A stretch of DNA of 54,920 nucleotides from an uncultured Alphaproteobacteria bacterium (GTDB lineage Bacteria; Pseudomonadota; Alphaproteobacteria; VGEJ01), in the NCBI GenBank assembly GCA_913041535.1, contig CAJWJK010000011.1, positions 1-54,920 on the forward strand. The letters are read 5' to 3'. A program made the position numbers and the translations under genes. This document shows positions 1-8,124 of this stretch, one piece after another. Numbering within the stretch: position 1 is the first letter of the stretch; every line of letters begins with the position of its first letter. The notes beneath the pieces are model-generated. The model saw only the letters and a program-made list of their open reading frames with translations, was not told where the DNA came from and made no database searches.

Positions 1-53
<53 letters not shown>

Positions 54-392
54 ATACGGCACATTTTAAGGGATCATTGTACGCGCCGCCACGCAGTGTA
101 AACACGTATCTACAGAATCTCGGCTGTTTTCTGTGCTTTTCCTGCCCCGGTGTCTGTATCTGCGCAGCTCGGTGCCCTCCTCAATTTATGGGGACCCGTT
201 TCTATGGTCTGGCCCCGTACTCACCTAATTCTTGCAGGTACTGCACCGAGAGTGCACCGAAAGTGCACCGAACTTTTTGCCCTCTTAACGCCTCTCCTTC
301 TTAGTCTTAAAGCTCTGTCTGCACCACTTGAGCACACACATATGTTATGAGTCCGATGAGATGGCCCGGATCCTCGAAAGCTTTTAGATGAA
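54..392. other. Gene-poor stretch between tRNA-Arg and the thermonuclease gene
   Basis: I see no credible gene here. The open frames are short and overlap one another without family-like sequence. The only structure noticed is the triple repeat at 242-273. DNA next to a tRNA gene can hold integration scars, but no integrase or duplicated tRNA 3' end can be tested because the tRNA 3' end is outside the window. Confidence 0.6.
242..273. repeat. Three tandem copies of an 11-base unit, TGCACCGA(G/A)AG
   Basis: Bases 242-252, 253-263 and 264-273 are near-identical direct copies. The second differs from the first at one base, and the third is cut short after TGCACCGAA. The 11-base period is about one helical turn, so the copies would lie on one face of the DNA. 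Whether a protein binds here is unknown; it may be a chance tandem duplication. Confidence 0.6.
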
Positions 393-1040
393 ATGAAACG
401 CCTCATCACAGCGATTGTCCTCTCGGCATCGCTGTTCCCCGCGATCGCCTTTGCCGACATCACGGGCAAACCTCGGATCATCGATGGCGATACGATCGAG
501 ATTTCAGGCGAGCGTATTCGTATTTATGGAATAGACGCGCCCGAGGCAAAGCAAAGCTGTCTGGATCAGAGAGGGGAATGGTGGTGCGGTTTCGAGGCAA
601 CCAACGCATTGGCATTCTTCATTGGGAAGAGCTGGGTCACCTGCGTCGAGCGTGATGTTGATCGGTACGGCCGGCTTGTGGGCGTCTGCTATGTGGGAGG
701 GGTCGACGGGTTAGATGTCGGCGAGCATATGGTGCGTGAGGGCTGGGCACTCTCCTACCGACAGTACTCAATCGACTACATCCATGCAGAAGAAGATGCT
801 AAGTCCAATCGTCGGGGGCTATGGCGCGGTGAGTTCGTCGAGCCATGGGGTTGGCGACGCGGCAAGCGACTTAACGCGGCAACGAGGGCGCCCAAACCTT
901 CCACTGTTGTGCCAGAGATGTCGGAGCCTACGGGGACATCTTGCTGCAAGGTCTGTCGAAAAGGAAAGGCTTGCGGAAACTCATGCATCGCCCGATCTAA
1001 GACATGCCATCGACCAGCTGGTTGCGCTTGCGATGGTTGA
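393..1040 (+). CDS. Secreted thermonuclease-family (SNase-like) nuclease with Cys-rich C-terminal tail
   Basis: A predicted exported nuclease of the staphylococcal-nuclease fold, which cleaves DNA or RNA with Ca2+ in characterised members. Residues 1-21 form a signal peptide ending near FPAIAFA. The SNase core covers about 25-150, with IDGDT at 30-34, RIRIYGIDAPE at 41-51 (family catalytic Arg and Glu) and DRYGR at 90-94 (second catalytic Arg). Residues 184-213 carry eight cysteines in a compact tail, likely disulphide-bonded outside the cytoplasm. A Cys-rich tail is known in some bacterial relatives, but its role is not settled. The gene stands alone between the tRNA-Arg region and the transporter ATPases. 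The start was chosen because the ATG directly precedes the signal peptide; the ribosome site is weak. Confidence 0.85.
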   Translation: MKRLITAIVLSASLFPAIAFADITGKPRIIDGDTIEISGERIRIYGIDAPEAKQSCLDQRGEWWCGFEATNALAFFIGKSWVTCVERDVDRYGRLVGVCYVGGVDGLDVGEHMVREGWALSYRQYSIDYIHAEEDAKSNRRGLWRGEFVEPWGWRRGKRLNAATRAPKPSTVVPEMSEPTGTSCCKVCRKGKACGNSCIARSKTCHRPAGCACDG

Positions 1041-1079
1041 GCTGAATAACTGGGTATCCGAAACATATTGTCAGATTGT

Positions 1080-1093
1080 GAAACGATCGTTTC
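1080..1093. promoter_or_regulatory. 14-base perfect palindrome GAAACGATCGTTTC
   Basis: An uninterrupted inverted repeat in the gap between the nuclease gene and the transporter ATPase genes. A second inverted repeat, GCATATCCATATGC, lies at 1115-1128. Such sites can be operators for dimeric regulators, but no regulator gene is adjacent and no clear -35/-10 pair was identified, so the role is a guess. Confidence 0.3.
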
Positions 1094-1333
1094 CAGAACA
1101 TCAATTCAGGGTTAGCATATCCATATGCGTAGTGTCTTCAACGCTGTCGCTTGTGTGATGTTCCAGTTTGATGGTAACGCCTTACTTACAGATAGAGGTG
1201 GCAACTCACGAACCTATTTCTAAAAAGAAACGAACTACAGACAGCTTCTAAGCTTGCTTCTAACTTTAGCAAGACTGCAGAGAAACTAGGTTTGAGTGTC
1301 AAATATGTATTGAGCTGTGGTTTAATGGATTTG

Positions 1334-2359
1334 ATGACCAAGACAATGAAAAGACCTGAGCCGATTCTGGAAATCGATAACCTGCGTACCACTTTTCACA
1401 CTCGCGACGGAGTCATCCGGGCAGTGGATGGAGTCTCTTATCGGTTGAACCGAGGGGAGGTACTGGGGGTGGTGGGCGAATCCGGATGTGGCAAGAGCGT
1501 AACCGCTCTCTCCATCTTGCAGCTTATTCAAAAGCCTCCCGGGCAGATTGAAGCAACAGCAATCCGATTCAATGGAAAAAACCTACTTGATCTCTCTGAA
1601 CGCCAAATGCAGAGAATCCGTGGCAACGAGATTTCCATGGTCTTTCAAGAGCCAATGACATCACTTAATCCGATACTTACGGTGGGGCGCCAAATCGGCC
1701 TCGTGATTGATGCGCATGCAGATCTTTCGCGCACGGAAACGAAGAACAAAACCGTGGAGATGCTCAGACTGGTACGAATGCCATCGCCGAAACAACGTCT
1801 GGACGAGTATCCGCATCAGCTTTCTGGTGGCATGCGCCAACGAGTGATGATCGCAATGGCACTCTCCTGCAATCCTCAGGTGCTGATCGCAGACGAACCT
1901 ACCACGGCACTGGACGTCACTATCCAAGCCCAAATTCTGAATCTGATGAACGACTTGCGCGAGCAACTTGGCACGGCGGTTATCATGATCACACACGATC
2001 TCGGCGTAATTGCTGAGATGACCCAAAGGGTCGTGGTAATGTATGCCGGTCGTAAGGTAGAAGAAGCCGCAGTCGAAGACCTTTTTAGGGCACCACAGCA
2101 TCCTTACACAGCAGGGTTGCTGGCATCGGTGCCCCGACTAGCAGAGGACAGCAGGTCTTTGAAGGATAGGATGCGATTAAAAGAAATCCCTGGCATGGTG
2201 CCGGCAACGACGTCTGCACGACAAGGCTGTCTGTTCGCCGACCGATGTAGTTACGTAACAGATCGCTGTCGCATAGAGACTCCAATACTGGAGGAAAGCA
2301 CATCCGGTCATTGGACTGCGTGCTGGGAAACCGAAAAATTAGTTGCAAATTATGGCTGA
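1334..2359 (+). CDS. Peptide/nickel-type ABC transporter ATP-binding protein (DppD/OppD family)
   Basis: First ATPase of a DppD-DppF pair that powers import of peptides or related solutes. The sequence shows Walker A GESGCGKS, the Q-loop region [12 protein letters not shown], signature LSGGMRQR, Walker [13 protein letters not shown] and an H-loop ITHDLG. The C-terminal oligopeptide-ATPase extension follows, with the cysteine pattern of iron-sulphur-binding members (GCLFADRC ... CR). An ATG at 1346 and a TTG at 1292 are alternative starts; 1334 was preferred on family length, since no strong ribosome site decides. It overlaps the next ATPase by 8 bases. The matching permeases and binding protein lie on the opposite strand at 4441-8040, an unusual split arrangement. 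Confidence 0.9.
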   Translation: MTKTMKRPEPILEIDNLRTTFHTRDGVIRAVDGVSYRLNRGEVLGVVGESGCGKSVTALSILQLIQKPPGQIEATAIRFNGKNLLDLSERQMQRIRGNEISMVFQEPMTSLNPILTVGRQIGLVIDAHADLSRTETKNKTVEMLRLVRMPSPKQRLDEYPHQLSGGMRQRVMIAMALSCNPQVLIADEPTTALDVTIQAQILNLMNDLREQLGTAVIMITHDLGVIAEMTQRVVVMYAGRKVEEAAVEDLFRAPQHPYTAGLLASVPRLAEDSRSLKDRMRLKEIPGMVPATTSARQGCLFADRCSYVTDRCRIETPILEESTSGHWTACWETEKLVANYG

Positions 2360-3377
2360 CGTAGAAACCACTAGTCCTGCCAACAACGCCTCACAGGTGA
2401 ATACGAAAGCACCCTCCCCGCTCCTGAAAGTTGAAGCGTTGAAAACCCATTTTCCTGTGCGAAAGGAATTCTCGTCTCGCTCTACCAGCTTTGTCTATGC
2501 GGTCGATGGAGTTTCGTTTTCAATTCAGAAGGGCGAAACCTTGGGCCTCGTTGGCGAATCCGGATGTGGCAAATCGACGGTTGGCAAGACGATCCTCAGG
2601 CTGGTCGAACCCACTGCCGGACGAGTGCGTTTTGAGGGTACTGACATCACGGCCCTTAGCCGTCGCGAAATGCGCCCTTTTAGACAGATGATGCAAATCA
2701 TTTTCCAAGACCCGTATTCATCACTCAACCCACGCATGTCAGTTGGCAACATAGTCGGACAACCACTAATTATTCACAAAATTGCCTCCGGTCAGGAACT
2801 GGAGCATCGGGTGGGAGCACTATTCGAACGGGTGGGGCTGAGAGCAGAGCAAATGCGAAGTTATCCCCACGAATTTTCTGGTGGACAGCGGCAACGGATC
2901 GGTATTGCCCGAGCACTTGCACTAAATACTAAACTAATTATCGGTGACGAACCGGTCTCAGCGTTGGATGTCTCTATACAGGCTCAAGTAATCAACCTAT
3001 TAATGGATCTTCAAGAGGAGCGAGACCTTTCCTACTTGTTCATCTCTCACGACCTTGCTGTGGTGGAGCATATCAGCCACCGGGTTGCAGTCATGTACCT
3101 CGGTAAGCTCGTGGAATTAGCCGACAAAAGAGAGATCTACATTAACCCACTCCATCCCTACACCGAAGCCCTCTTATCAGCTGTGCCAACACCCGATCCG
3201 ACGGTGCGTGGCAAGAAGCGCATTCTATTAGAGGGTGATGTACCGAGTCCGATTAATCCACCTTCAGGATGCCGCTTCCACACACGTTGCCCCCTCGCGG
3301 AGTCCCAATGTCGTATAGAAGAGCCCGTCTGGCGCGAAGCCACGCCAGGCCACTGGGTGGCCTGCCACCTACGCTAA
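2352..3377 (+). CDS. Peptide/nickel-type ABC transporter ATP-binding protein (DppF/OppF family)
   Basis: Second ATPase of the heterodimeric motor. Motifs in order are Walker [23 protein letters not shown], signature FSGGQRQR, Walker [19 protein letters not shown], and the C-terminal extension [15 protein letters not shown]. The ATG at 2352 overlaps the stop of the upstream ATPase (ATGGCTGA), which indicates translational coupling. A TTG at 2343 opens the same frame slightly earlier. Residues 1-25 are a low-complexity lead before the domain. The gene is convergent with the D-glutamate cyclase-like gene, with only 57 bases between stops. Confidence 0.92.
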   Translation: MADVETTSPANNASQVNTKAPSPLLKVEALKTHFPVRKEFSSRSTSFVYAVDGVSFSIQKGETLGLVGESGCGKSTVGKTILRLVEPTAGRVRFEGTDITALSRREMRPFRQMMQIIFQDPYSSLNPRMSVGNIVGQPLIIHKIASGQELEHRVGALFERVGLRAEQMRSYPHEFSGGQRQRIGIARALALNTKLIIGDEPVSALDVSIQAQVINLLMDLQEERDLSYLFISHDLAVVEHISHRVAVMYLGKLVELADKREIYINPLHPYTEALLSAVPTPDPTVRGKKRILLEGDVPSPINPPSGCRFHTRCPLAESQCRIEEPVWREATPGHWVACHLR

Positions 3378-3434
3378 GGGTTGTATACTGCGCTTCTCTG
3401 CTGAGCGACGCCTATACCTACTGGCTAGCCAACC

Positions 3435-4409
3435 TTAAAAATGGCGATCAAAAGAATTATTCCACTGATCATAGATACTCCCTAACTGATCGACCACTCG
3501 CATTACCGCATCGATGGGGATTCCATCATCGCCGATGAAGCTAGGATCGACAGTGCCACCATCCAAGCAACCCAAAGCTACCGTCCCCTCAATCAATGTT
3601 TTTACAGTCGACCCATCGACCATCAGTTCACGATTATTTGACCCTAGCGCCAATGCCGCAGCCACGGCGTAGGCGCCAAAGTTAGAGACAGCAGCGGAAA
3701 ACAGGTGCTTCGTCGCCGTAGTGGTAGCAATACCTCCTCCGCAAGGGCAGCCACAATCGGCACCGAACAAGACAATCTCTTGAACCTTATCGTAGATTTT
3801 TCCAAAACCAATCTCATTGCCACCATCACCAATACCAATGGTTAATTTACCTTTCTCTGTCATGGCAACAATGAAATCGTCTATGTAGTCATCGCCAGAT
3901 TGCGCCAGCGGACTTCCCATCACCGAGTGGCGAATACCTTTACTGTTACGGCCAATCTTTTCAACGGTAACGGCGACGTCGTAGTGATCCGCCCAAGTCA
4001 TGAGATCTTGCGGTGAGCGATCCGTGGTATGGACAAAGTTTGCCTCAAAACCGAGAGTATCGATGAGCCTATTTGCCACATCACCCATATCACCTTCCAT
4101 CATGATGTCAACCTCATGACCAAGCAGGCTCATTGCCCTTCCCAGCACAGCGGCGCCAATCGGTCCGTCCACCTCTCCAGCCGGCAAATAACCATCAACA
4201 ATGATTCCCGTTAACATGGCAACCTTGGCATTCTTCATACCCAAGATCTCCTGAGATATATCGTAGGTAATTGGATTCTCGCCACGAGCAAATTCATAAA
4301 GCGGGCGAATGTGACCTTGCACCATATTATGTGGTCGCATTTCAGTAGTCACCAACCGCTCAATGTTTTCATAAGGACTGCGGGGATCTACAGCTACATT
4401 CTTAGCCAC
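3435..4409 (-). CDS. D-glutamate cyclase-like protein (DUF4392 / GLUCM C-terminal family)
   Basis: Resembles the C-terminal domain of D-glutamate cyclase, the enzyme that interconverts D-glutamate and 5-oxo-D-proline. Characteristic blocks are EKIGRN at 150-155, the glycine-rich GIGDGGNEIG at 192-201, and a Cys-rich GADCGCPCGGG followed by the VSNFGAYAVA segment. At 324 residues the whole protein is this domain, without the N-terminal domain of animal DGLUCY. It starts at GTG behind a strong GAGGAG site and sits 31 bases after the dppC-like gene, as last gene of the minus-strand transporter set. This suggests that the imported solute contains or yields D-glutamate or pyroglutamate. The family call is fairly firm; the substrate is inferred. 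Confidence 0.8.
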   Translation of the reverse strand: MAKNVAVDPRSPYENIERLVTTEMRPHNMVQGHIRPLYEFARGENPITYDISQEILGMKNAKVAMLTGIIVDGYLPAGEVDGPIGAAVLGRAMSLLGHEVDIMMEGDMGDVANRLIDTLGFEANFVHTTDRSPQDLMTWADHYDVAVTVEKIGRNSKGIRHSVMGSPLAQSGDDYIDDFIVAMTEKGKLTIGIGDGGNEIGFGKIYDKVQEIVLFGADCGCPCGGGIATTTATKHLFSAAVSNFGAYAVAAALALGSNNRELMVDGSTVKTLIEGTVALGCLDGGTVDPSFIGDDGIPIDAVMRVVDQLGSIYDQWNNSFDRHF

Positions 4410-4440
4410 AATTTTTCTCCTCTATTCAGAAACGTACAAA

Positions 4441-5343
4441 TTACTTGTTGGCGCGTGGATCAAGCGCATCTCGCAACCCATCTCCGATAAAGTTCATATT
4501 CAACACGCTGGCGGCTATCATAAACGTGGGAAAAGCCGCAAGCCACCACGCATCTTCAATATAACGCCTTGCCTCATTTAAGTCCCGTCCCCAACTTGCC
4601 GTAGGCGGTTGAACACCTAAGCCTAAGAAGCTTAAAGAGGCCTCTAGGATTACCGCCTTGGAAAAAGTGACTGCAACGAGGACAACAATCACACCTATAA
4701 TGTTGGGCAGAACATCGAGCACGATGATGCGCCAATTAGGCGCACCAAGCGCTACCGAGGCCGAAACATATGTAGATTCCCTCAAACTCAGGGTATTACC
4801 GCGAGCCAGCCGAGCGAATACTGGAATGTAAACCAACCCCACCGAAAGTATTACGTTTTGCGTATCTGGACCCAAGGTACCCATGATGGCAACAGCCAAT
4901 AACAAAGGCGGAAATGTCAAAAGAGCGTCCATTAACCGCATGATGGTATTGTCTAACACCCCCCCAAAGAAGCCTGAAATCACGCCCAACGGTGTGCCAA
5001 TTCCAGCAGCAATGATTACCACGCCCAAACCCACCAACAGCGAGATCCGAGCACCATGTAACATACGAGTTAGCACGTCCCGACCAAAATGATCGGTGCC
5101 GAGCGGAAATTCCCAGGTCGGAGGAGAAAGCTTTGCCTGCAAATTTAGTTTAGTTGGCTCGTACGGTGTGAGATACGGCGCAAAAACGGCTGACAAAGAC
5201 AGCAATGCAATTAGCACTACTCCGACTACGGCCAGTCGGTGGCGTAGAAATTGTCCGGCCGCAAGTCGTAGGGGTGAATGGCTGCTACCTAACTCAACCC
5301 CCTCTTCCGATGGTGACTGTGTCGGCGATTTATTAACCGTCAA
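4441..5343 (-). CDS. Peptide-type ABC transporter permease (DppC/OppC family)
   Basis: An inner-membrane permease of the binding-protein-dependent transport family. An N-terminal cytoplasmic lead is followed by the first membrane helix near 35-55, the OppC-type motif LGTDHFGRDVLTRMLHGARISL and several helices. The conserved EAA-loop region is seen around SFLGLGVQPPTASWG. The only usable start in frame is the TTG at 5343, because an in-frame stop lies five codons upstream and no ATG occurs before the first helix. The ribosome site is weak. It is downstream of the dppB-like gene with a 50-base gap and probably co-transcribed. Confidence 0.92.
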   Translation of the reverse strand: MTVNKSPTQSPSEEGVELGSSHSPLRLAAGQFLRHRLAVVGVVLIALLSLSAVFAPYLTPYEPTKLNLQAKLSPPTWEFPLGTDHFGRDVLTRMLHGARISLLVGLGVVIIAAGIGTPLGVISGFFGGVLDNTIMRLMDALLTFPPLLLAVAIMGTLGPDTQNVILSVGLVYIPVFARLARGNTLSLRESTYVSASVALGAPNWRIIVLDVLPNIIGVIVVLVAVTFSKAVILEASLSFLGLGVQPPTASWGRDLNEARRYIEDAWWLAAFPTFMIAASVLNMNFIGDGLRDALDPRANK

Positions 5344-5393
5344 GGGTGCACCACATTACCGAAGCCATGAATCATGCCCGTACCACTTATTAA

Positions 5394-6350
5394 CTAGTTG
5401 TAATGAATTCGCGGATCCACCACCGCATAAAGAATATCCGCTAGCAAATTCATGCCTATGAAAAAAATCCCAACAACGAGTGTTAGTCCCTGAATAACAG
5501 GAAAGTCACGGCTTATTACCGCATTTATTAATGCCGATCCGACCCCTGGAATGCTGAATAGATACTCGATGGTGATAGTGTTACCCACTTGGAAAGCAAA
5601 GATGATGGCAATCACGGTAATAATGGGAATAAATACATTCTTAAGAGCGTGCACACGGAGAATGACTAGATTGCCCAAACCTTGGGCGCGTGCAACCCGA
5701 ATGTATTCCTGATCCAAAACTTCCAACATACTAGCCCGTACTATACGCGCAAGCTCTGCGATAGTTGTAACAGCCAAACCCACAACGGGAATAATGTACG
5801 GCAAGACAAATGGCCAGAAGCCATCAGACAGCGTACGCAACCCGACGCCCGCAATGGGCACCCATTGTAATTTAAGTGCAAAAAATAAGATCAACACGAG
5901 AGCCAACGTAAAGGTGGGGACCGAAAGTCCTATAGTGCTGAAACCCATTAAAGCATAATCCCACAACGAGTTTCTGCGATAGGCGGCCAACACACCTGCC
6001 GGAATGGCGATCAGAAGTGATAGCAGAGTCGCCATCAGGGCTATGCTAATGCTGACCGGAAACCGATTTAAAACCATGTCCGTGACCGGCTCCTGGGAAC
6101 GTATGGAAGCGCCGAGATCCCCCTGTAGAAGATTCCCGACCCACAACAGATATTGCTCGGGCAACGATCTGTCGAGATTAAACTTAGCCTTGAGGGTAGC
6201 TGTAGTCTCAGGCGTAGCGTAGGGACCCAGCATGATGGATACTGGATCGCCCGGCGTCACCTTCATTAGCGCAAAGACAATGATACTGACAAAAAAAATA
6301 ACGAGCGGCACCTGAACTAACCGTCTTAAGAAGTATGTCCAAATACCCAT
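5394..6350 (-). CDS. Peptide-type ABC transporter permease (DppB/OppB family)
   Basis: An inner-membrane permease with the DppB N-terminal signature WTYFLRRLVQVPLVIFFVSI, the TPGDP motif, a long periplasmic loop and about six helices. The EAA-type segment ARAQGLGNLVILRVHALKN would contact the ATPases. At 318 residues it has family-typical length. It lies directly downstream of a strong hairpin at 6374-6429 that separates it from the binding-protein gene, so its expression is probably set by readthrough of that hairpin or by a weak internal promoter. Confidence 0.93.
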   Translation of the reverse strand: MGIWTYFLRRLVQVPLVIFFVSIIVFALMKVTPGDPVSIMLGPYATPETTATLKAKFNLDRSLPEQYLLWVGNLLQGDLGASIRSQEPVTDMVLNRFPVSISIALMATLLSLLIAIPAGVLAAYRRNSLWDYALMGFSTIGLSVPTFTLALVLILFFALKLQWVPIAGVGLRTLSDGFWPFVLPYIIPVVGLAVTTIAELARIVRASMLEVLDQEYIRVARAQGLGNLVILRVHALKNVFIPIITVIAIIFAFQVGNTITIEYLFSIPGVGSALINAVISRDFPVIQGLTLVVGIFFIGMNLLADILYAVVDPRIHYN

Positions 6351-6373
6351 GTTACCGGGCCTTCGTTATTCGG

Positions 6374-6429
6374 GCACAAAAAATAAGGCGGCTTTCTTGT
6401 CTTTCAAAAAAAGTATGGGAAAGCCGCCT
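6374..6429 (-). terminator. Strong hairpin with T-tract between binding-protein and permease genes
   Basis: On the minus strand an 11-base perfect stem, AGGCGGCTTTC paired with GAAAGCCGCCT (6419-6429 with 6386-6396, loop 22 bases), is followed by a run of six Ts. This is a classic intrinsic terminator shape. It sits between the end of the binding-protein gene (6445) and the start of the dppB-like gene (6350). It probably makes the binding protein more abundant than the permeases, as in many ABC import operons. Confidence 0.85.
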
Positions 6430-6444
6430 ATTAGCAACGCCGTC

Positions 6445-8040
6445 TTACGTCCAGCGAACAGCCCCCAAAGGAACAATGTGCTCCTGAGGACCAGCTTTAA
6501 ATCCGTCCAAGTTGTCCTTTAGGAGATATACTTGGTTGACATGGTTGAAGTAGATATATGGACAATCGTCAAGTACAGCATCGACAACATTGTGATAGAG
6601 GTTAGTCCGCTTAGCGGGATCGAGCTCCCGACGCCCCTCATCTAACCATTCCGACACTTGAGTGTTCTGCCACCCGTGCTCCACCATTCCATCCTTGTGG
6701 TGGAACCACCACAGAGCGGAATCGACGTCTGGAGAGACAATCGTGATGTCCTCAAGGTCCGCTTGAAACTGCTTGGTAAACCACGCACTTCCGTACGTAC
6801 CTGCGTCCATACCTTTGATCTTGACGTTAATTCCTATCTCCGACAGCATTGCACTCACCAATTCGCATTCACGGCGCAACCACTCTTTATCAGAAGTAAT
6901 TACCTCAAGGTCGAACCCGCTCACCCCCGCTTTAGCCATTAACTCCTTGGCTTTTGAAACATCGCCGCGAGCCGGATAGACGATAGGCGACGGCCGATGA
7001 CCCAAGTAGCCGGGCGGCACGGGATTGTCAGTGACTAAGGCCTCACCAGCATAAATTTCATCGACTATAGTCTGACGATCAATGGCGTAGCTAATGGCCC
7101 GTCGCACATCAACGTTATTCGTCGGGAAATCGGCCGGACTGTGAGGCGCTAACGTAAAGTCCATATAATCCCAATTCCATCCGGGTACGCTTTGATAAGA
7201 GATACCGGGCTCGGACCCATCCCGGAAACGAGCTATATCCTTTGGATCCGGGCGTGGCATGATATCGATCTCCCCAGTAAGAAGGGACGATAGGCGAACA
7301 CTGGGATCTACAATCGTGCGGTATATGACCTCGTCCACGTAGGGCTGGTTCTCACGCCAGTAGTTTTGGTTCTTCTTAAGGATCACATGGCTACCGGAAA
7401 CCCAGCTATCAAACTCAAACGGGCCAGTACCTATAGGATTGCGGGCATATTCTTGATCGCCCATCTCTTGGTGAGCTGCCTTACACATAACACTACCACC
7501 ATACCCCATGGTAACCATAGGAAATGCCGAGAACGGCGTGTTAAGCTTTACCTCTACCACATTCTTACTGCGTCGCGTGGCTCCAACGACCGGAAAGTGA
7601 GTGATACCCTTTTGAAAAGTACCAGCTTCTTGAACGTGATTGAAACAATAAAGGATGTCCTCGTCAGTTAGCTCACCATAACCCTTATGAAACTTAACGC
7701 CCTCTCGCACCTTAAGCACCCAGGTTAGCGGGTCCTCGTTCTTAAACTCGACAATCTCAGGCTCCGATTGGTGAGTGTCATAATTAATCCGCGCCATCTT
7801 GTCATATATGTTGGTAGTGACCACGGACCCGTGAATCTCGGTGTACATGAATTCATTAAGCCCCGTCGGTTCACCAAACATTGCGTACGCAAGTTTGTTA
7901 TCCTGAGCTCGTGCAATATTGAAAATGGGCAGAGCAGTGCTAAGAGCCACACCACCGACTGCCGCAGATTGCAGGGCCGTACGTCTTGTAAGACCTCTAC
8001 TTTTCGTCCGCGTCCCTTTGAAATCTCGCTTGCTTGACAT
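6445..8040 (-). CDS. Extracytoplasmic solute-binding protein, family 5 (peptide type), Tat-exported
   Basis: Periplasmic receptor that delivers the solute to the DppBC-type channel. Residues 1-46 form a Tat-like signal with LTRRTALQ and a hydrophobic stretch ending near NIARA|Q. The mature part shows family-5 features: a MFGEPTGLN start, LTWVLKVREGVKFHKG, and the NNVDVRRAISYAIDRQTIV block. The length of 531 residues is typical. A GGGAGGA ribosome site precedes the ATG. Export by Tat suggests folding before export, possibly with a cofactor or ligand. It lies 84 bases downstream of the amidase gene and is followed by the terminator-like hairpin. The ligand cannot be read from the sequence; peptides, amino-acid derivatives and opines are all known for this family. 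Confidence 0.93.
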   Translation of the reverse strand: MSSKRDFKGTRTKSRGLTRRTALQSAAVGGVALSTALPIFNIARAQDNKLAYAMFGEPTGLNEFMYTEIHGSVVTTNIYDKMARINYDTHQSEPEIVEFKNEDPLTWVLKVREGVKFHKGYGELTDEDILYCFNHVQEAGTFQKGITHFPVVGATRRSKNVVEVKLNTPFSAFPMVTMGYGGSVMCKAAHQEMGDQEYARNPIGTGPFEFDSWVSGSHVILKKNQNYWRENQPYVDEVIYRTIVDPSVRLSSLLTGEIDIMPRPDPKDIARFRDGSEPGISYQSVPGWNWDYMDFTLAPHSPADFPTNNVDVRRAISYAIDRQTIVDEIYAGEALVTDNPVPPGYLGHRPSPIVYPARGDVSKAKELMAKAGVSGFDLEVITSDKEWLRRECELVSAMLSEIGINVKIKGMDAGTYGSAWFTKQFQADLEDITIVSPDVDSALWWFHHKDGMVEHGWQNTQVSEWLDEGRRELDPAKRTNLYHNVVDAVLDDCPYIYFNHVNQVYLLKDNLDGFKAGPQEHIVPLGAVRWT

Positions 8041-8124
8041 GATTAATAGTCCTCCCTATGTGCAAGAATGAATGAGACGATCGAGTCGTGCAGAGCTAAA
8101 TAATAGCAGTAACCCCTCATGCCG

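Noticed and set aside
242-273. A CRISPR array
   Set aside because: Units of 11 bases in direct tandem with no spacers and no cas genes in the window.
3329-3377. A terminator hairpin (CAGGCCA/TGGCCTG) at the end of the second ATPase gene
   Set aside because: It lies within the coding sequence and has no T-tract.
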